The notes under the pieces: model-generated
The model's database searches: none
Told to the model about the DNA's origin: nothing
The model's input: only the letters and a program-made list of their open reading frames with translations
Shown here: piece by piece, positions 8,490 through 17,002 of the stretch
Layout of the letters: the number at the start of each line of letters is the position of its first letter
Position numbering within the stretch: position 1 is the stretch's first letter
From: an uncultured Maribacter sp.
GTDB lineage: Bacteria; Bacteroidota; Bacteroidia; Flavobacteriales; Flavobacteriaceae
DNA length: 64,000 nt
Assembly: GCA_947493885.1 (NCBI GenBank)
Contig: CANLTE010000006.1
Location: 111,086 to 175,085, forward strand
Direction: 5' to 3'
Position numbers and translations under genes: made by a program

Positions 8490-9767
8490 CTAGCTAATTT
8501 GTTCAAAGGCCTGTGTTAAATCTGCCTTTAAATCTTCAATATCTTCCAAACCAACGGATAAACGAATTAAATCCTGACCAACACCTGCTCCTTCTTGCTG
8601 CTCTACTGTTAATTGTTGGTGTGTAGTACTTGCTGGGTGTATTATTAATGACTTAGTGTCTCCAATATTGGCTAGTAAAGAAAATATTTGAGTAGCATCA
8701 GTAACTTTTTTAGCCGCTTCAAAACCACCTTTTACTCCAAAGGTAACCAAACCACTTTGGCCCTTAGGTAAATATTCTTTAGCTAAATCATAGTATTTAT
8801 TACTTTTTAACCCTGGATAATTTACCCAAGCAACTTCTTCTCTACTTTCTAACCATGTAGCTAGTTCCAAAGCATTTTCACTATGTTGCTTTACTCTCAC
8901 AGACAACGTTTCTAATCCTTGAATTATCTGAAAAGCATTATACGGACTTAAAGCTCCACCAAAATCTCTTAATCCTTCCAAAATTAACTTAAAGGTAAAA
9001 GCAGCAGCACCAAGAGCCTCACTATATACTAAACCATGATACCCAGCTGAAGGCTCCGTAAATTCAGGAAACTTACCATTTGTCCAATCAAAAGTACCAG
9101 CATCAATAATTGCACCACCCAAAGAAGTTCCCTGTCCACCAATGTATTTTGTTAAAGAATGAATAACCAAGTTAGCTCCATGATCAATTGGATTTAACAA
9201 TGCTGGTGTTGCTACCGTGTTATCAACAATAAAAGGAACTTGAGCCGTCTTTGCCTCTTTAGATATTGCTTTTAAATCTAAAACATCTAGCTTAGGGTTT
9301 CCTAAAGATTCTACGAAAAACGCTCTTGTATTATCTTGAACAGCATTTTTAAAATTTTCAGGATTTGATGCATCAACAAAAGTGGTTGTGATACCTAGTC
9401 TAGGTAAGGTTACATTTAATAAGTTAAAAGTACCACCGTATAAACTACCAGAAGCCACAATATGGTCACCCGCTTTTAACAAGGTCAACAATCCCGTTGA
9501 AATTGCAGAAGTACCTGAAGCAAATACAACTGCCCCAACTCCACCTTCAACTGCTGCCAGTCTATTTTGTAATATTTCATTGGTAGGGTTATTTAATCGT
9601 GTATAAATAAAACCCAGTTCTTTTAAGGCGAATAAATTTGCAGCATGATCTGTATCATTAAAAACATATGATGATGTCTGATAAATTGGAACAGCTCTAG
9701 TGCCAGAAGTTTGCGTAGTATCATGCCCTGCATGTAACGCATTTGTTGAAATTTTTTGACTACTCAT
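8490..9767 (-). CDS. metY: O-acetylhomoserine sulfhydrylase (MetY)
   Basis: PLP enzyme converting O-acetylhomoserine and sulfide to homocysteine and acetate. The sequence opens with ALHAGHDTTQTSGTRAVPIYQ, the MetY hallmark, and carries YTRLNNPT (55-62), ASGTSA (83-88), VDNT (181-184) and the PLP lysine K207 in HSLTKYIGGQGT. Length from the ATG at 9765-9767 is 425 residues, normal for MetY; the open frame runs 27 codons further upstream but that segment overlaps the leader RNA, so I reject the longer start. First gene of the operon with the MetX-AK-HSDH fusion and metZ, and preceded by a SAM-I riboswitch, so expression should fall when SAM is plentiful. Confidence 0.94.
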   Translation of the reverse strand: MSSQKISTNALHAGHDTTQTSGTRAVPIYQTSSYVFNDTDHAANLFALKELGFIYTRLNNPTNEILQNRLAAVEGGVGAVVFASGTSAISTGLLTLLKAGDHIVASGSLYGGTFNLLNVTLPRLGITTTFVDASNPENFKNAVQDNTRAFFVESLGNPKLDVLDLKAISKEAKTAQVPFIVDNTVATPALLNPIDHGANLVIHSLTKYIGGQGTSLGGAIIDAGTFDWTNGKFPEFTEPSAGYHGLVYSEALGAAAFTFKLILEGLRDFGGALSPYNAFQIIQGLETLSVRVKQHSENALELATWLESREEVAWVNYPGLKSNKYYDLAKEYLPKGQSGLVTFGVKGGFEAAKKVTDATQIFSLLANIGDTKSLIIHPASTTHQQLTVEQQEGAGVGQDLIRLSVGLEDIEDLKADLTQAFEQIS

Positions 9768-9867
9768 GATTTTTGACTTTTTAATTATTAAAACTTTATT
9801 AAAAAACCCAAACCCTAAATTGCGGACATTGCAATTAGGTAAAATCAAAGAGTTAAAAAGAAATTAG

Positions 9868-9898
9868 AAAACGATTACCTTATTGGGTAATTTGTTTT
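9868..9898 (-). terminator. Hairpin of the SAM-I expression platform
   Basis: On the minus strand, AAAAC-aa-ATTACC, a six-base loop, then GGTAAT-c-GTTTT, followed by a pyrimidine-rich stretch with TTTTT. It begins immediately after the 3' side of riboswitch helix P1, as expected of a SAM-stabilised terminator ahead of metY. The T-tract is interrupted, so efficiency is uncertain. Confidence 0.6.
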
Positions 9899-10012
9899 GT
9901 TATCTGCCTAAAAAAATTAAATTTATTTTTCGGTAGAATTTAGCACCTTCTTTGAAAGACAAAGGGTTGCTAAGGTTTCACAGGGTCTAATCCCTCCACC
10001 TTTCTTGATAAC
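9899..10012 (-). promoter_or_regulatory. SAM-I (S-box) riboswitch ahead of metY
   Basis: Reading the minus strand from 10012, the conserved S-box blocks appear in order: GTTATCAAGAAAGGTGGAGG, then GGGATTAGACCC, TGTGAAACC, TTAGCAACC, a variable P3 ending in AAGGTGCTAAATTC, a P4 arm and finally AGATAAC. GTTATC (10007-10012) and GATAAC (9899-9904) pair perfectly as helix P1. It regulates metY and presumably the fusion gene and metZ. A terminator-like hairpin follows directly. Confidence 0.93.
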
Positions 10013-10042
10013 TATTCAATACGTGTTTGAACTTTTGAAATG

Positions 10043-10050
10043 CAAATATA
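10043..10050 (-). promoter_or_regulatory. Putative -7 element of the SAM-I/metY promoter
   Basis: Minus-strand TATATTTG fits TAnnTTTG. The predicted transcript start near 10036 leaves about 24 bases before riboswitch helix P1. No clear -33 TTTG is visible. Confidence 0.5.
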
Positions 10051-10176
10051 TAGCCAGAATTTTAATTTATCCTATTTTTTTTAAGAAAATAACAAATAAA
10101 TCAACTTATTTAACTGTAGTTAAAACGTAAAAACAAATTCTACAAAAACTACTTAATCAAATTTAGAACGGTATTT

Positions 10177-11433
10177 CTATAAGTTAAAAGCTTTTTTTAC
10201 AGCTTCAACCATATCTAATTTTTCCCAAGTAAATAATTCTACCTCAGTTTCTACTCTACCATTGTATGGAGATTCAAACACCTTTGTAATTGTTTGCGGG
10301 GTTTTACCCATATGCCCATATGCTGCTGTCTCCAGATAGATTGGATTACGTAGTTTTAAACGTTCTTCTATTGCAAACGGACGCATGTCAAACAAGGCTG
10401 CTACTTTTTCCGCTATTTGCCCATCTGACAACTCAACATTAGATGTGCCATAGGTATCCACAAAAATTGATGTTGGTTCTACAACACCAATTGCGTAACT
10501 CACTTGAACTAATATTTCATCCGAAATTCCAGCAGCAACTAAATTTTTAGCAATATGCCTTGAAGCATATGCAGCACTACGGTCAACTTTACTAGGATCT
10601 TTACCACTAAATGCTCCTCCTCCATGAGCTCCCTTGCCCCCATAGGTATCAACAATAATTTTACGCCCTGTTAATCCAGTGTCTCCATGCGGACCTCCAA
10701 TTACAAACTTACCAGTTGGATTTATATGATATTTAATTTGGTCATCAAACAAAGCTTGGATATGCTCTGGTAACTGAGATTTAACTCTAGGTATTAAAAT
10801 AGCAACAATGTCCTCTTTAATTTTAGACAACATTACTTCATCGTCAACATCAAAAGCATCATGCTGCGTTGAAATCACAATAGTATCTATACGCTGCGGT
10901 ACATTATCATCAGAATACTCTATGGTAACCTGAGATTTTGCATCCGGTCGCAAATAATTAATTTCTGTATTCTCTCTTCTTAATTCGGCTAAAACTTTAA
11001 GAATTTTATGAGAAATATCAAGTGCCAAAGGCATATAATTCTCTGTTTCCTTGGTGGCATAACCAAACATCATCCCTTGATCACCAGCTCCCTGAGCTTC
11101 TTTTTCTCCTCTATCAACTCCTTGGCTAATATCTTGAGACTGCTCGTGAATAAGAGATATCACCCCACAAGAATCCCCACTAAATTGGTATTCTCCCTTG
11201 GTATATCCAATTTTATTGATAACATTTCTTGCTATATTTTGTACGTCTAGATAGGTATTACTTTTTACTTCTCCTGCCAAAACAACTTGCCCTGTGGTCA
11301 CCAAAGTTTCACAGGCCACCTTACTCTCTGGGTCAAAGGCCAAAAAACTATCCAAAAGCGCATCACTAATTTGGTCTGCAACTTTATCTGGGTGTCCCTC
11401 ACTAACGGACTCCGATGTAAACAAATACGACAT
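10177..11433 (-). CDS. metK: S-adenosylmethionine synthetase (MetK)
   Basis: Makes SAM from methionine and ATP in the cytosol. Full-length at 418 residues, with [15 protein letters not shown] at the N terminus (catalytic H14), the glycine-rich hexapeptide region [10 protein letters not shown] (115-124), and the C-terminal-half loop [17 protein letters not shown]. coli MetK has 384 residues; the additional 30 or so are typical of the longer Bacteroidetes form. It stands alone, transcribed towards the metY operon but with its own leader that contains a SAM-II-like riboswitch, so the product of the enzyme should repress its own synthesis. Confidence 0.97.
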   Translation of the reverse strand: MSYLFTSESVSEGHPDKVADQISDALLDSFLAFDPESKVACETLVTTGQVVLAGEVKSNTYLDVQNIARNVINKIGYTKGEYQFSGDSCGVISLIHEQSQDISQGVDRGEKEAQGAGDQGMMFGYATKETENYMPLALDISHKILKVLAELRRENTEINYLRPDAKSQVTIEYSDDNVPQRIDTIVISTQHDAFDVDDEVMLSKIKEDIVAILIPRVKSQLPEHIQALFDDQIKYHINPTGKFVIGGPHGDTGLTGRKIIVDTYGGKGAHGGGAFSGKDPSKVDRSAAYASRHIAKNLVAAGISDEILVQVSYAIGVVEPTSIFVDTYGTSNVELSDGQIAEKVAALFDMRPFAIEERLKLRNPIYLETAAYGHMGKTPQTITKVFESPYNGRVETEVELFTWEKLDMVEAVKKAFNL

Positions 11434-11480
11434 AATAAAATTTTAAGAAGAAAACTGTCTGAAGAAACCTGAAACTAATC

Positions 11481-11515
11481 GATGTCAACACCCTTTATAT
11501 TCAGCGTGTAACATC
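11481..11515 (-). promoter_or_regulatory. Hairpin between the SAM-II-like aptamer and metK
   Basis: On the minus strand GATGT-t-ACAC pairs with GTGT-tg-ACATC across a 13-base loop. It starts at the last base of the aptamer pseudoknot, so it could be part of the expression platform; it lacks a T-tract, so it does not look like a simple terminator. Confidence 0.45.
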
Positions 11516-11560
11516 TGTTTTAGCATTTTTGGAGGTTGCAAGCAGTCAAATCTTTCCTCA
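11515..11560 (-). promoter_or_regulatory. SAM-II-like riboswitch ahead of metK
   Basis: The minus strand from 11560 holds the SAM-II landmarks in order and spacing: a P1 arm GAGG, GATTTGACTG, CTTGCAA, the closing P1 arm CCTC, an A-rich connector, and TGCTAAAACAG. GAGG (11556-11559) pairs with CCTC (11532-11535), and CTG (11543-11545) can pair with the terminal CAG (11515-11517) to form the pseudoknot. The GATTT, TTGCAA and GCTAAAA stretches match those I recall from the crystallised metX SAM-II RNA. P1 is short. The predicted promoter places transcription start only about six bases upstream. Confidence 0.75.
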
Positions 11561-11572
11561 TTATTGTGAATG

Positions 11573-11580
11573 CAAAAGTA
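11573..11580 (-). promoter_or_regulatory. Putative -7 element of the metK promoter
   Basis: Minus-strand TACTTTTG is an exact TAnnTTTG match. Transcription would start near 11566, just before the SAM-II-like element, which supports both calls. Confidence 0.55.
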
Positions 11581-11675
11581 AGTAAATTGTAATTATTTAC
11601 TAATCATTTAAAGAAAACATTATATAACATATATAAATTTTTTATTACGTCGAAAGTGTCTATTTTTTCATCGGA

Positions 11676-11722
11676 TATCACAATAAAGATTTCACCATCA
11701 CTGTGATAACTTGTATATTGTG
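11676..11722. promoter_or_regulatory. Cluster of dyads between metK and the deoxynucleoside kinase gene
   Basis: Three overlapping symmetrical elements: TATCACA (11676-11682) with TGTGATA (11702-11708); CACAATA (11679-11685) with TATTGTG (11716-11722); and the palindrome ATCACTGTGAT (11697-11707). They resemble operator half-sites of the TGTGA/TCACA kind. The rest of this 332-base divergent region holds the metK leader and A/T-rich sequence. No regulator can be named. Confidence 0.35.
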
Positions 11723-11765
11723 AGGCATTATTTAATTATACCATTTTAACTATAAACTTTTTTTT

Positions 11766-12380
11766 ATGCATATTGCTGTCGCAGGGAACATTGGAGCTGG
11801 AAAAACAACTTTAACCAAACTATTATCTAAACATTTTAGATGGGAGGCAAATTTTGAAGATGTTGTGGATAATCCATACCTAGATGATTTTTACAACCAA
11901 ATGGAGCGATGGAGTTTTAATCTGCAAATTTACTTTTTAAACAGTAGATTTAGACAAATACTGCAAATTAGAGAAAGTGGCAAAGACACGATTCAAGATA
12001 GAACTATTTACGAAGACGCGCACATTTTTGCACCCAATTTACATGCTATGGGTTTAATGACAAATCGCGATTTTAATAATTACTCTAGTTTGTTTGAATT
12101 AATGGAATCACTGGTTCAACCACCAGACCTATTAATATATCTGCGAAGTTCTATTCCTAATCTGGTAAAACAAATTCATAAAAGGGGAAGAGAATATGAA
12201 AATACAATTTCTATTGAATATTTAAGCAGGCTTAACGAGCGATACGAAGCTTGGATTCATGGCTATGATAAAGGGAAACTTTTAGTTATTGATGTTGATG
12301 AGTTGGATTTTGTAGACGACCCAGAAGATTTAGGCAGTGTTATTAATAAGATTGATGCAGAAATAAATGGTTTATTCTAA
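11766..12380 (+). CDS. Deoxynucleoside kinase
   Basis: Salvage kinase of the dCK/dGK/dNK family, phosphorylating deoxynucleosides to their monophosphates. The P-loop GNIGAGKTT is at 7-15, the catalytic/substrate motif DRTIYEDAHIF at 78-88, and the LID arginines in KRGREYE at 139-145; total length 204 residues is standard for the bacterial family. Substrate preference (purine or pyrimidine) cannot be judged from these motifs. The gene overlaps the following peptidase E gene by one base (TAATG), so the two are translationally coupled. It is divergent from metK. Confidence 0.92.
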   Translation: MHIAVAGNIGAGKTTLTKLLSKHFRWEANFEDVVDNPYLDDFYNQMERWSFNLQIYFLNSRFRQILQIRESGKDTIQDRTIYEDAHIFAPNLHAMGLMTNRDFNNYSSLFELMESLVQPPDLLIYLRSSIPNLVKQIHKRGREYENTISIEYLSRLNERYEAWIHGYDKGKLLVIDVDELDFVDDPEDLGSVINKIDAEINGLF

Positions 12381-13087
12381 TGACAAACTGTGTTATTGCT
12401 AGTACCTCTACAATTTATAATAGCACATATTTAGAGTATCTTTTTGATGAACTAAAGGAGCTTTACAAAAATACGGACGAGGTTCTTTTTATACCTTACG
12501 CAAGACCTAGCGGTATAACTCATGATGAATATGAAAGTATCGCAAAAACAGCTTTCACCAAAATTGATAAAAAAATAGTTGGACTTCATCATTTTAAAAA
12601 ACCTATTGATGCTATTAACAATGCCAAAGGTATTTTTACAGGTGGTGGCAATACTTTTGTTTTGGTTTCTAGACTCTATGAATTAAACCTTATAACTCAT
12701 CTCAAACAAACCATTTTATCTGGAACACCTTATTTAGGAACTAGTGCTGGCAGCAACATTTTAGGCCCAAGTATGCAAACTACTAATGATATGCCTATAG
12801 TTTATCCTCCAAGTTTTACAACTTTAAATATTTTACCCTTTAATATTAATCCACATTATTTAGATTCAGACCCAAATTCAAAACATAAGGGAGAAACTCG
12901 AGAAACTAGAATAAAAGAATTTCACAAATTCAACAGCACCCCTGTGGTAGGCCTTAGAGAAGGTAGCTGGATTCGTTTACAGAATAACAATTGTATTTTA
13001 AAAGGGAAAGACTTAACAGCCAGAGTTTTTGAAAAAAACAAGACACCTTATGAAGTTAAAGAGGGTACTTCTTTGACTAATTTATAG
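12380..13087 (+). CDS. pepE: Peptidase E, alpha-aspartyl dipeptidase (family S51)
   Basis: Cytoplasmic serine dipeptidase that cleaves N-terminal aspartyl dipeptides. The nucleophile elbow GTSAGSN places the catalytic serine at 122, GGGNTF (88-93) forms the oxyanion-side strand, H159 lies in INPHYLD, and E194 in GLREGSW; spacing and the 235-residue length agree with Salmonella PepE (229). Its ATG shares a base with the stop of the deoxynucleoside kinase gene upstream. No signal peptide. The pairing with a nucleoside kinase probably reflects a small housekeeping operon rather than a shared pathway. Confidence 0.9.
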   Translation: MTNCVIASTSTIYNSTYLEYLFDELKELYKNTDEVLFIPYARPSGITHDEYESIAKTAFTKIDKKIVGLHHFKKPIDAINNAKGIFTGGGNTFVLVSRLYELNLITHLKQTILSGTPYLGTSAGSNILGPSMQTTNDMPIVYPPSFTTLNILPFNINPHYLDSDPNSKHKGETRETRIKEFHKFNSTPVVGLREGSWIRLQNNNCILKGKDLTARVFEKNKTPYEVKEGTSLTNL

Positions 13088-13207
13088 TAAACGCACTAAG
13101 CTAAAACCTCTTTACTCAACCAAACTACCGTTTCCCTCATTTTACATTTCATAGACCGTTTTCTTAGATTAAGTTTAAATAGATTTTTAACCTTAATTAT
13201 AAAAAAA

Positions 13208-13915
13208 ATGGAACCAAAAAAAAATCCTCGTAAAGATTTAAATCAAAACAAAGGCATCTATTTTGCTCTAGGAATGCTCCTTGTACTTACCGTAACGTAT
13301 ATAGCCTTAGAATGGAAAACCCCAATTAATTCACATGGCTATGACCCTATTGCGATGAACGTAACAGACGAAATTATTGAAGACGCGCCTATATTTACAT
13401 TGAAAACTACACCACCACCTCCGCCTCCAGTTGTGATTCCTGAAAAAATTGTTATTGAAGAAGACGATGCTGATATTGTAGAAACCATTGTTGCTGACTC
13501 AGATACTAATCAGGATGAAATAATTGAAGTTAAAGATGTTGTATACGAAGAGGAGCCCATCTCCGATGAACCTATTCCTTTTAGAGCTGTTGAAGATGCA
13601 CCAATTTTTCCTGGTTGCGAAAATGAAAGTGATAAACACGCTTGTTTTCAAAAAATGATGATTAAGCATATTAGCAAGGTGTTTAAATATCCAGAATTGG
13701 AACAAGAAATGGGTATTCAAGGCAGGGTCAATACCATGTTCGTTATTCAAAAAGACGGTAGTATTGGCCAAGTAAGAATGCGTGGCCCGAATGGCAATTT
13801 AGAAAAAGAAGCGGCCAGAATTATTAGCAAATTACCCAAAATGATTCCTGGAAAACAAAGAGGTAAAGCTGTCAGAGTTCCTTTTAGCATTCCCATTACA
13901 TTTAGATTACGATAA
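13208..13915 (+). CDS. Energy transducer TonB family protein
   Basis: Inner-membrane-anchored periplasmic protein that passes proton-motive-force energy to TonB-dependent outer-membrane receptors. A basic N terminus (KKNPRKDLNQNK) is followed by one transmembrane helix (about 17-35), then a periplasmic linker with a PPPPPP run near 70 and an acidic stretch, and a TonB_C domain (about 145-235) with the Bacteroidetes pattern APIFPGCEN, GIQGRVNTMFVIQKDGSI and VPFSIPITFRL. Length is 235 residues. No ExbB/ExbD gene adjoins it; those are at about 52 kb beside a different, TolA-like protein. Which receptors it serves is unknown. Confidence 0.9.
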   Translation: MEPKKNPRKDLNQNKGIYFALGMLLVLTVTYIALEWKTPINSHGYDPIAMNVTDEIIEDAPIFTLKTTPPPPPPVVIPEKIVIEEDDADIVETIVADSDTNQDEIIEVKDVVYEEEPISDEPIPFRAVEDAPIFPGCENESDKHACFQKMMIKHISKVFKYPELEQEMGIQGRVNTMFVIQKDGSIGQVRMRGPNGNLEKEAARIISKLPKMIPGKQRGKAVRVPFSIPITFRLR

Positions 13916-13944
13916 CCACAACCATTATCTATAAATCTGTAAAC

Positions 13945-13973
13945 AAAAAAGCCACGCTAATGCGTGGCTTTTT
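13945..13973. terminator. Bidirectional terminator between tonB and hppA
   Basis: AAAAAGCCACGC, TAAT loop, GCGTGGCTTTTT: a strong symmetrical hairpin with A-run before and T-run after, so it serves both convergent genes. Confidence 0.9.
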
Positions 13974-13992
13974 CTATATATAAAATTGAGTA

Positions 13993-16263
13993 CTATTTAA
14001 CCACAACATCAGTATACACAACAGTATCATCCGTAATATTGTCTTCATCTGTAACAGGCGCTTCAATGGTTTTAACCTCATTATCTAGATTAGTAGCCAT
14101 TCCTTCTTCAGGTATAGCAATACTAGGCGCTATTACTAATGCCACAACTGACATTAATTTTAAAAGAATATTTAGAGAAGGTCCAGAAGTATCCTTAAAA
14201 GGGTCACCAACTGTATCACCTACCACAGCAGCTTTATGCACATCTGTACCCTTACGACCGTCCTCTTCTATCGTCTTCTTCGCATTATCCCATGCTCCAC
14301 CAGCATTAGATTGAAAGATTGCCATTAAAACACCACAAGTAGTAACTCCGGCAAGTAAACCTCCTAACATTTCAGCACCACCAATACCCACTAGCTTTCC
14401 TCCAAAACCAACAATTACTGGTACGGCTATAGCTAACAATCCTGGCAATACCATTTCACGTATAGATGCTTTTGTTGAAATATCAATACATTTTCCATAT
14501 TCAGCAACACCATCCGCTGCATCAAATATTTTTCTATCCTCCTCGGATGCTTTTGAAATATCTGAATCATATTTACGCATTACCTCCAATGCAGCTTTTA
14601 AAGCAGGAATATCTCTAAACTGGCGACGAACTTCTTCAATCATTGCCATAGCAGCCCTACCTACAGCATTCATTGATAGTGCGGAGAACACAAATGGCAA
14701 CATACCTCCTACCAATAAACCTGCCATAATATCTGGTCTTGAAACATCAATTGAAGTTACATTTGCCGTTTTCATAAACGCAGCAAATAGTGCCAATGCT
14801 GTAAGTGCAGCAGACGCAATAGCAAAACCTTTACCAATTGCTGCTGTCGTATTTCCAACCGCATCTAATTTATCTGTACGCTCGCGAACCTCACTTGGCA
14901 GCTCTGCCATTTCCGCTATACCTCCAGCATTATCACAAATAGGACCATAAGCGTCTACAGCTAACTGAATTCCAGTATTTGCTAACATCCCTACTGCTGC
15001 AATTGCAATACCGTATAAACCAGCCTGACTATGTGAAATAATTATTGCGGCTGCAATTAAAAGAATTGGTATAGCAGTAGACATCATACCAACACCTAAA
15101 CCAGCTATAATATTTGTTGCAGCACCTGTTTCTGACTGCTTAACAATATCCAATACTGGTTTTTTCCCTGTTCCTGTATAATACTCTGTTACCTTTCCAA
15201 CAGCCAAACCAGCAACTAAACCAGCAATTGTAGCCCAAAACACACCCATAGATGTATATGTTATGCCTCCATCAACCCATGATTCTGGCAGCATTTCCTG
15301 AATTATAAAAAAAGAAGCTACTAACATTAAACCTGCAGAACCAAATTCTCCTATATTTAATGCAGTTTGTGGATTCCCTCCATCCTTTACTCTAACAAAA
15401 AATGTCCCTAATATGGACATAACGATACCTACAGAAGCAAGAACTAAAGGAAGATAAACAGCGCCTAATCCGTTAAACGATTCTGCAAATTCTGGCAAAC
15501 CAGTGTAAATGGCCCCTAGAACCATTGTACCAATAATTGACCCTACATAGGATTCAAATAAATCTGCTCCCATTCCTGCAACATCACCAACATTATCACC
15601 AACATTATCAGCAATAGTCGCTGGATTTAACGGATGATCTTCTGGAATACCAGCCTCAACTTTTCCCACTAAATCTGCACCCACATCTGCTGCTTTTGTG
15701 TATATACCTCCACCCACACGGGCAAATAAGGCAATAGATGAAGCTCCTAATGAAAAACCTGAAAGCACATTTAATACTTCACCAATTCCCCAGCCTTGTC
15801 CACTATAAATCATAAATAATCCACTCAGACCTAAAACTCCTAAACCAACAACTCCTAATCCCATAACGGCTCCACCAGCAAAGGCAACCTCTAATGCTTT
15901 CCCCAAAGATGTTCTTGCCGCTTGAGTAGTTCTCACATTTGCCTTTGTGGCAACCTTCATTCCTATAAATCCTGCTAAAGCAGAACAAATTGCACCAACT
16001 ATAAATGACACGGCCACCATTCCATTTGACCCTTCTTCTGAATTTCCTTTAAAATACAATAGCACTGCTACGGCTACTACAAAAACAGCCAAAACTTTGT
16101 ATTCTGCTTTGAGAAAAGCCATAGCTCCATCAGAAATATTTTTAGCAATTCTAGCCATTTTTTCTCCACCTTCGTCTTGTTTAGACACCCATTGGTTTTT
16201 TACAAATACAAAGATTAAGGCCAAGATTCCAAAGCCCCATAAATAGTTTACAATTATTTCCAT
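13993..16263 (-). CDS. hppA: K+-dependent membrane-bound pyrophosphatase (H+ and/or Na+ pumping)
   Basis: Polytopic inner-membrane pump of 756 residues that couples hydrolysis of pyrophosphate to export of H+ or Na+. The substrate-binding signature [13 protein letters not shown] and the acidic run [12 protein letters not shown] are intact, as is [15 protein letters not shown] near the C terminus. In [11 protein letters not shown] the alanine and glycine stand where K+-independent enzymes have lysine and threonine, so this is the K+-dependent subfamily. The glutamate in [10 protein letters not shown] sits where Na+-transporting members have theirs, so Na+ or Na+/H+ pumping is possible; sequence alone does not settle it. 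The acidic C-terminal tail after about residue 725 ([13 protein letters not shown]) is extra. It is separated from the soluble pyrophosphatase gene upstream by a terminator. Confidence 0.95.
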   Translation of the reverse strand: MEIIVNYLWGFGILALIFVFVKNQWVSKQDEGGEKMARIAKNISDGAMAFLKAEYKVLAVFVVAVAVLLYFKGNSEEGSNGMVAVSFIVGAICSALAGFIGMKVATKANVRTTQAARTSLGKALEVAFAGGAVMGLGVVGLGVLGLSGLFMIYSGQGWGIGEVLNVLSGFSLGASSIALFARVGGGIYTKAADVGADLVGKVEAGIPEDHPLNPATIADNVGDNVGDVAGMGADLFESYVGSIIGTMVLGAIYTGLPEFAESFNGLGAVYLPLVLASVGIVMSILGTFFVRVKDGGNPQTALNIGEFGSAGLMLVASFFIIQEMLPESWVDGGITYTSMGVFWATIAGLVAGLAVGKVTEYYTGTGKKPVLDIVKQSETGAATNIIAGLGVGMMSTAIPILLIAAAIIISHSQAGLYGIAIAAVGMLANTGIQLAVDAYGPICDNAGGIAEMAELPSEVRERTDKLDAVGNTTAAIGKGFAIASAALTALALFAAFMKTANVTSIDVSRPDIMAGLLVGGMLPFVFSALSMNAVGRAAMAMIEEVRRQFRDIPALKAALEVMRKYDSDISKASEEDRKIFDAADGVAEYGKCIDISTKASIREMVLPGLLAIAVPVIVGFGGKLVGIGGAEMLGGLLAGVTTCGVLMAIFQSNAGGAWDNAKKTIEEDGRKGTDVHKAAVVGDTVGDPFKDTSGPSLNILLKLMSVVALVIAPSIAIPEEGMATNLDNEVKTIEAPVTDEDNITDDTVVYTDVVVK

Positions 16264-16320
16264 ACTTAATTAATATTTTGTTAATTATATGCTAGTAAAT
16301 GTATGAAATCGATAACAATA

Positions 16321-16351
16321 AAAAAAGCCAGCTTTATAATAAGCTGGCTTT
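16321..16351 (-). terminator. Terminator of ppa
   Basis: Minus-strand hairpin AAAGCCAGCTTAT...ATAAAGCTGGCTTTTTT with a T-run, placed 26 bases after the ppa stop and upstream of hppA. It shows that the two pyrophosphatase genes are separate transcription units. Confidence 0.88.
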
Positions 16352-16376
16352 CATAAATATTGTAATGTTTTACAAA

Positions 16377-16904
16377 CTAAATCGTAAATGTGCGTTTCTT
16401 TTTATGCTCACTTTCATCGTAACGCTGTACGCACTCTTTGTATATCTTAATTGCCTCATCAGCATTTCCCCATCCACCAACATCAACTTTTTTCTTCTCT
16501 AAATCTTTATATACCTGAAAAAAATGTTCAATTTCCTTTAATCTGTGCGGATTTAAATCACTAATATCCTTATTATTACTCCAAATAGGGTCAGAAACAG
16601 GAACACAAATAATTTTTTCATCTGGTCCTTTCTCATCGGTCATGTGAAAAACACCTATTGGCCTTACTTCCATTACCACCATGGGATAGGTTGGCTGATG
16701 CCCAAGAACCAAAACATCTAAAGGGTCACTATCCAATGCCAGAGTTTCTGGCACAAAACCATAATCTCCTGGATACATCATTGATGAAAACAACATTCTA
16801 TCAAAACGTATTTTGTTTAATGTAAAATCGTATTCGTATTTATTTCTACTCCCCTTAGGTATTTCAATTAAGACATCGAAAGTTATAGCTTCTTGTTCAC
16901 TCAT
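16377..16904 (-). CDS. ppa: Soluble inorganic pyrophosphatase (family I)
   Basis: Cytoplasmic Mg-dependent hydrolase of pyrophosphate, pulling forward biosynthetic reactions. The 175-residue length equals E. coli Ppa, and the active-site strings EIPKGSRNKYEYD, YPGDYGFVPET and the aspartate motif DSDPLDVLVL are intact. Lys-rich C terminus (KKKRTFTI). It is expressed separately from hppA, which salvages the same substrate for ion pumping, so the cell has both a dissipative and an energy-conserving pyrophosphatase side by side. Confidence 0.96.
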   Translation of the reverse strand: MSEQEAITFDVLIEIPKGSRNKYEYDFTLNKIRFDRMLFSSMMYPGDYGFVPETLALDSDPLDVLVLGHQPTYPMVVMEVRPIGVFHMTDEKGPDEKIICVPVSDPIWSNNKDISDLNPHRLKEIEHFFQVYKDLEKKKVDVGGWGNADEAIKIYKECVQRYDESEHKKKRTFTI

Positions 16905-17002
16905 TTTTTTAATAATTCTTACTAATTTCTATTCTATATTCAACGATTAACAAGAATAAATATTCTACTATCGTTTTTAAATTTTTCTATATTATTTTAT
17001 TA

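Noticed and set aside
9768..9848. N-terminal extension of metY
   Set aside because: It lies in the riboswitch leader downstream of the terminator hairpin, and MetY proteins begin near the ATG at 9767.
10051..10176. Further structured RNA between metK and the SAM-I leader
   Set aside because: Only A/T-rich sequence without a stable hairpin or a recognisable terminator for metK was visible.
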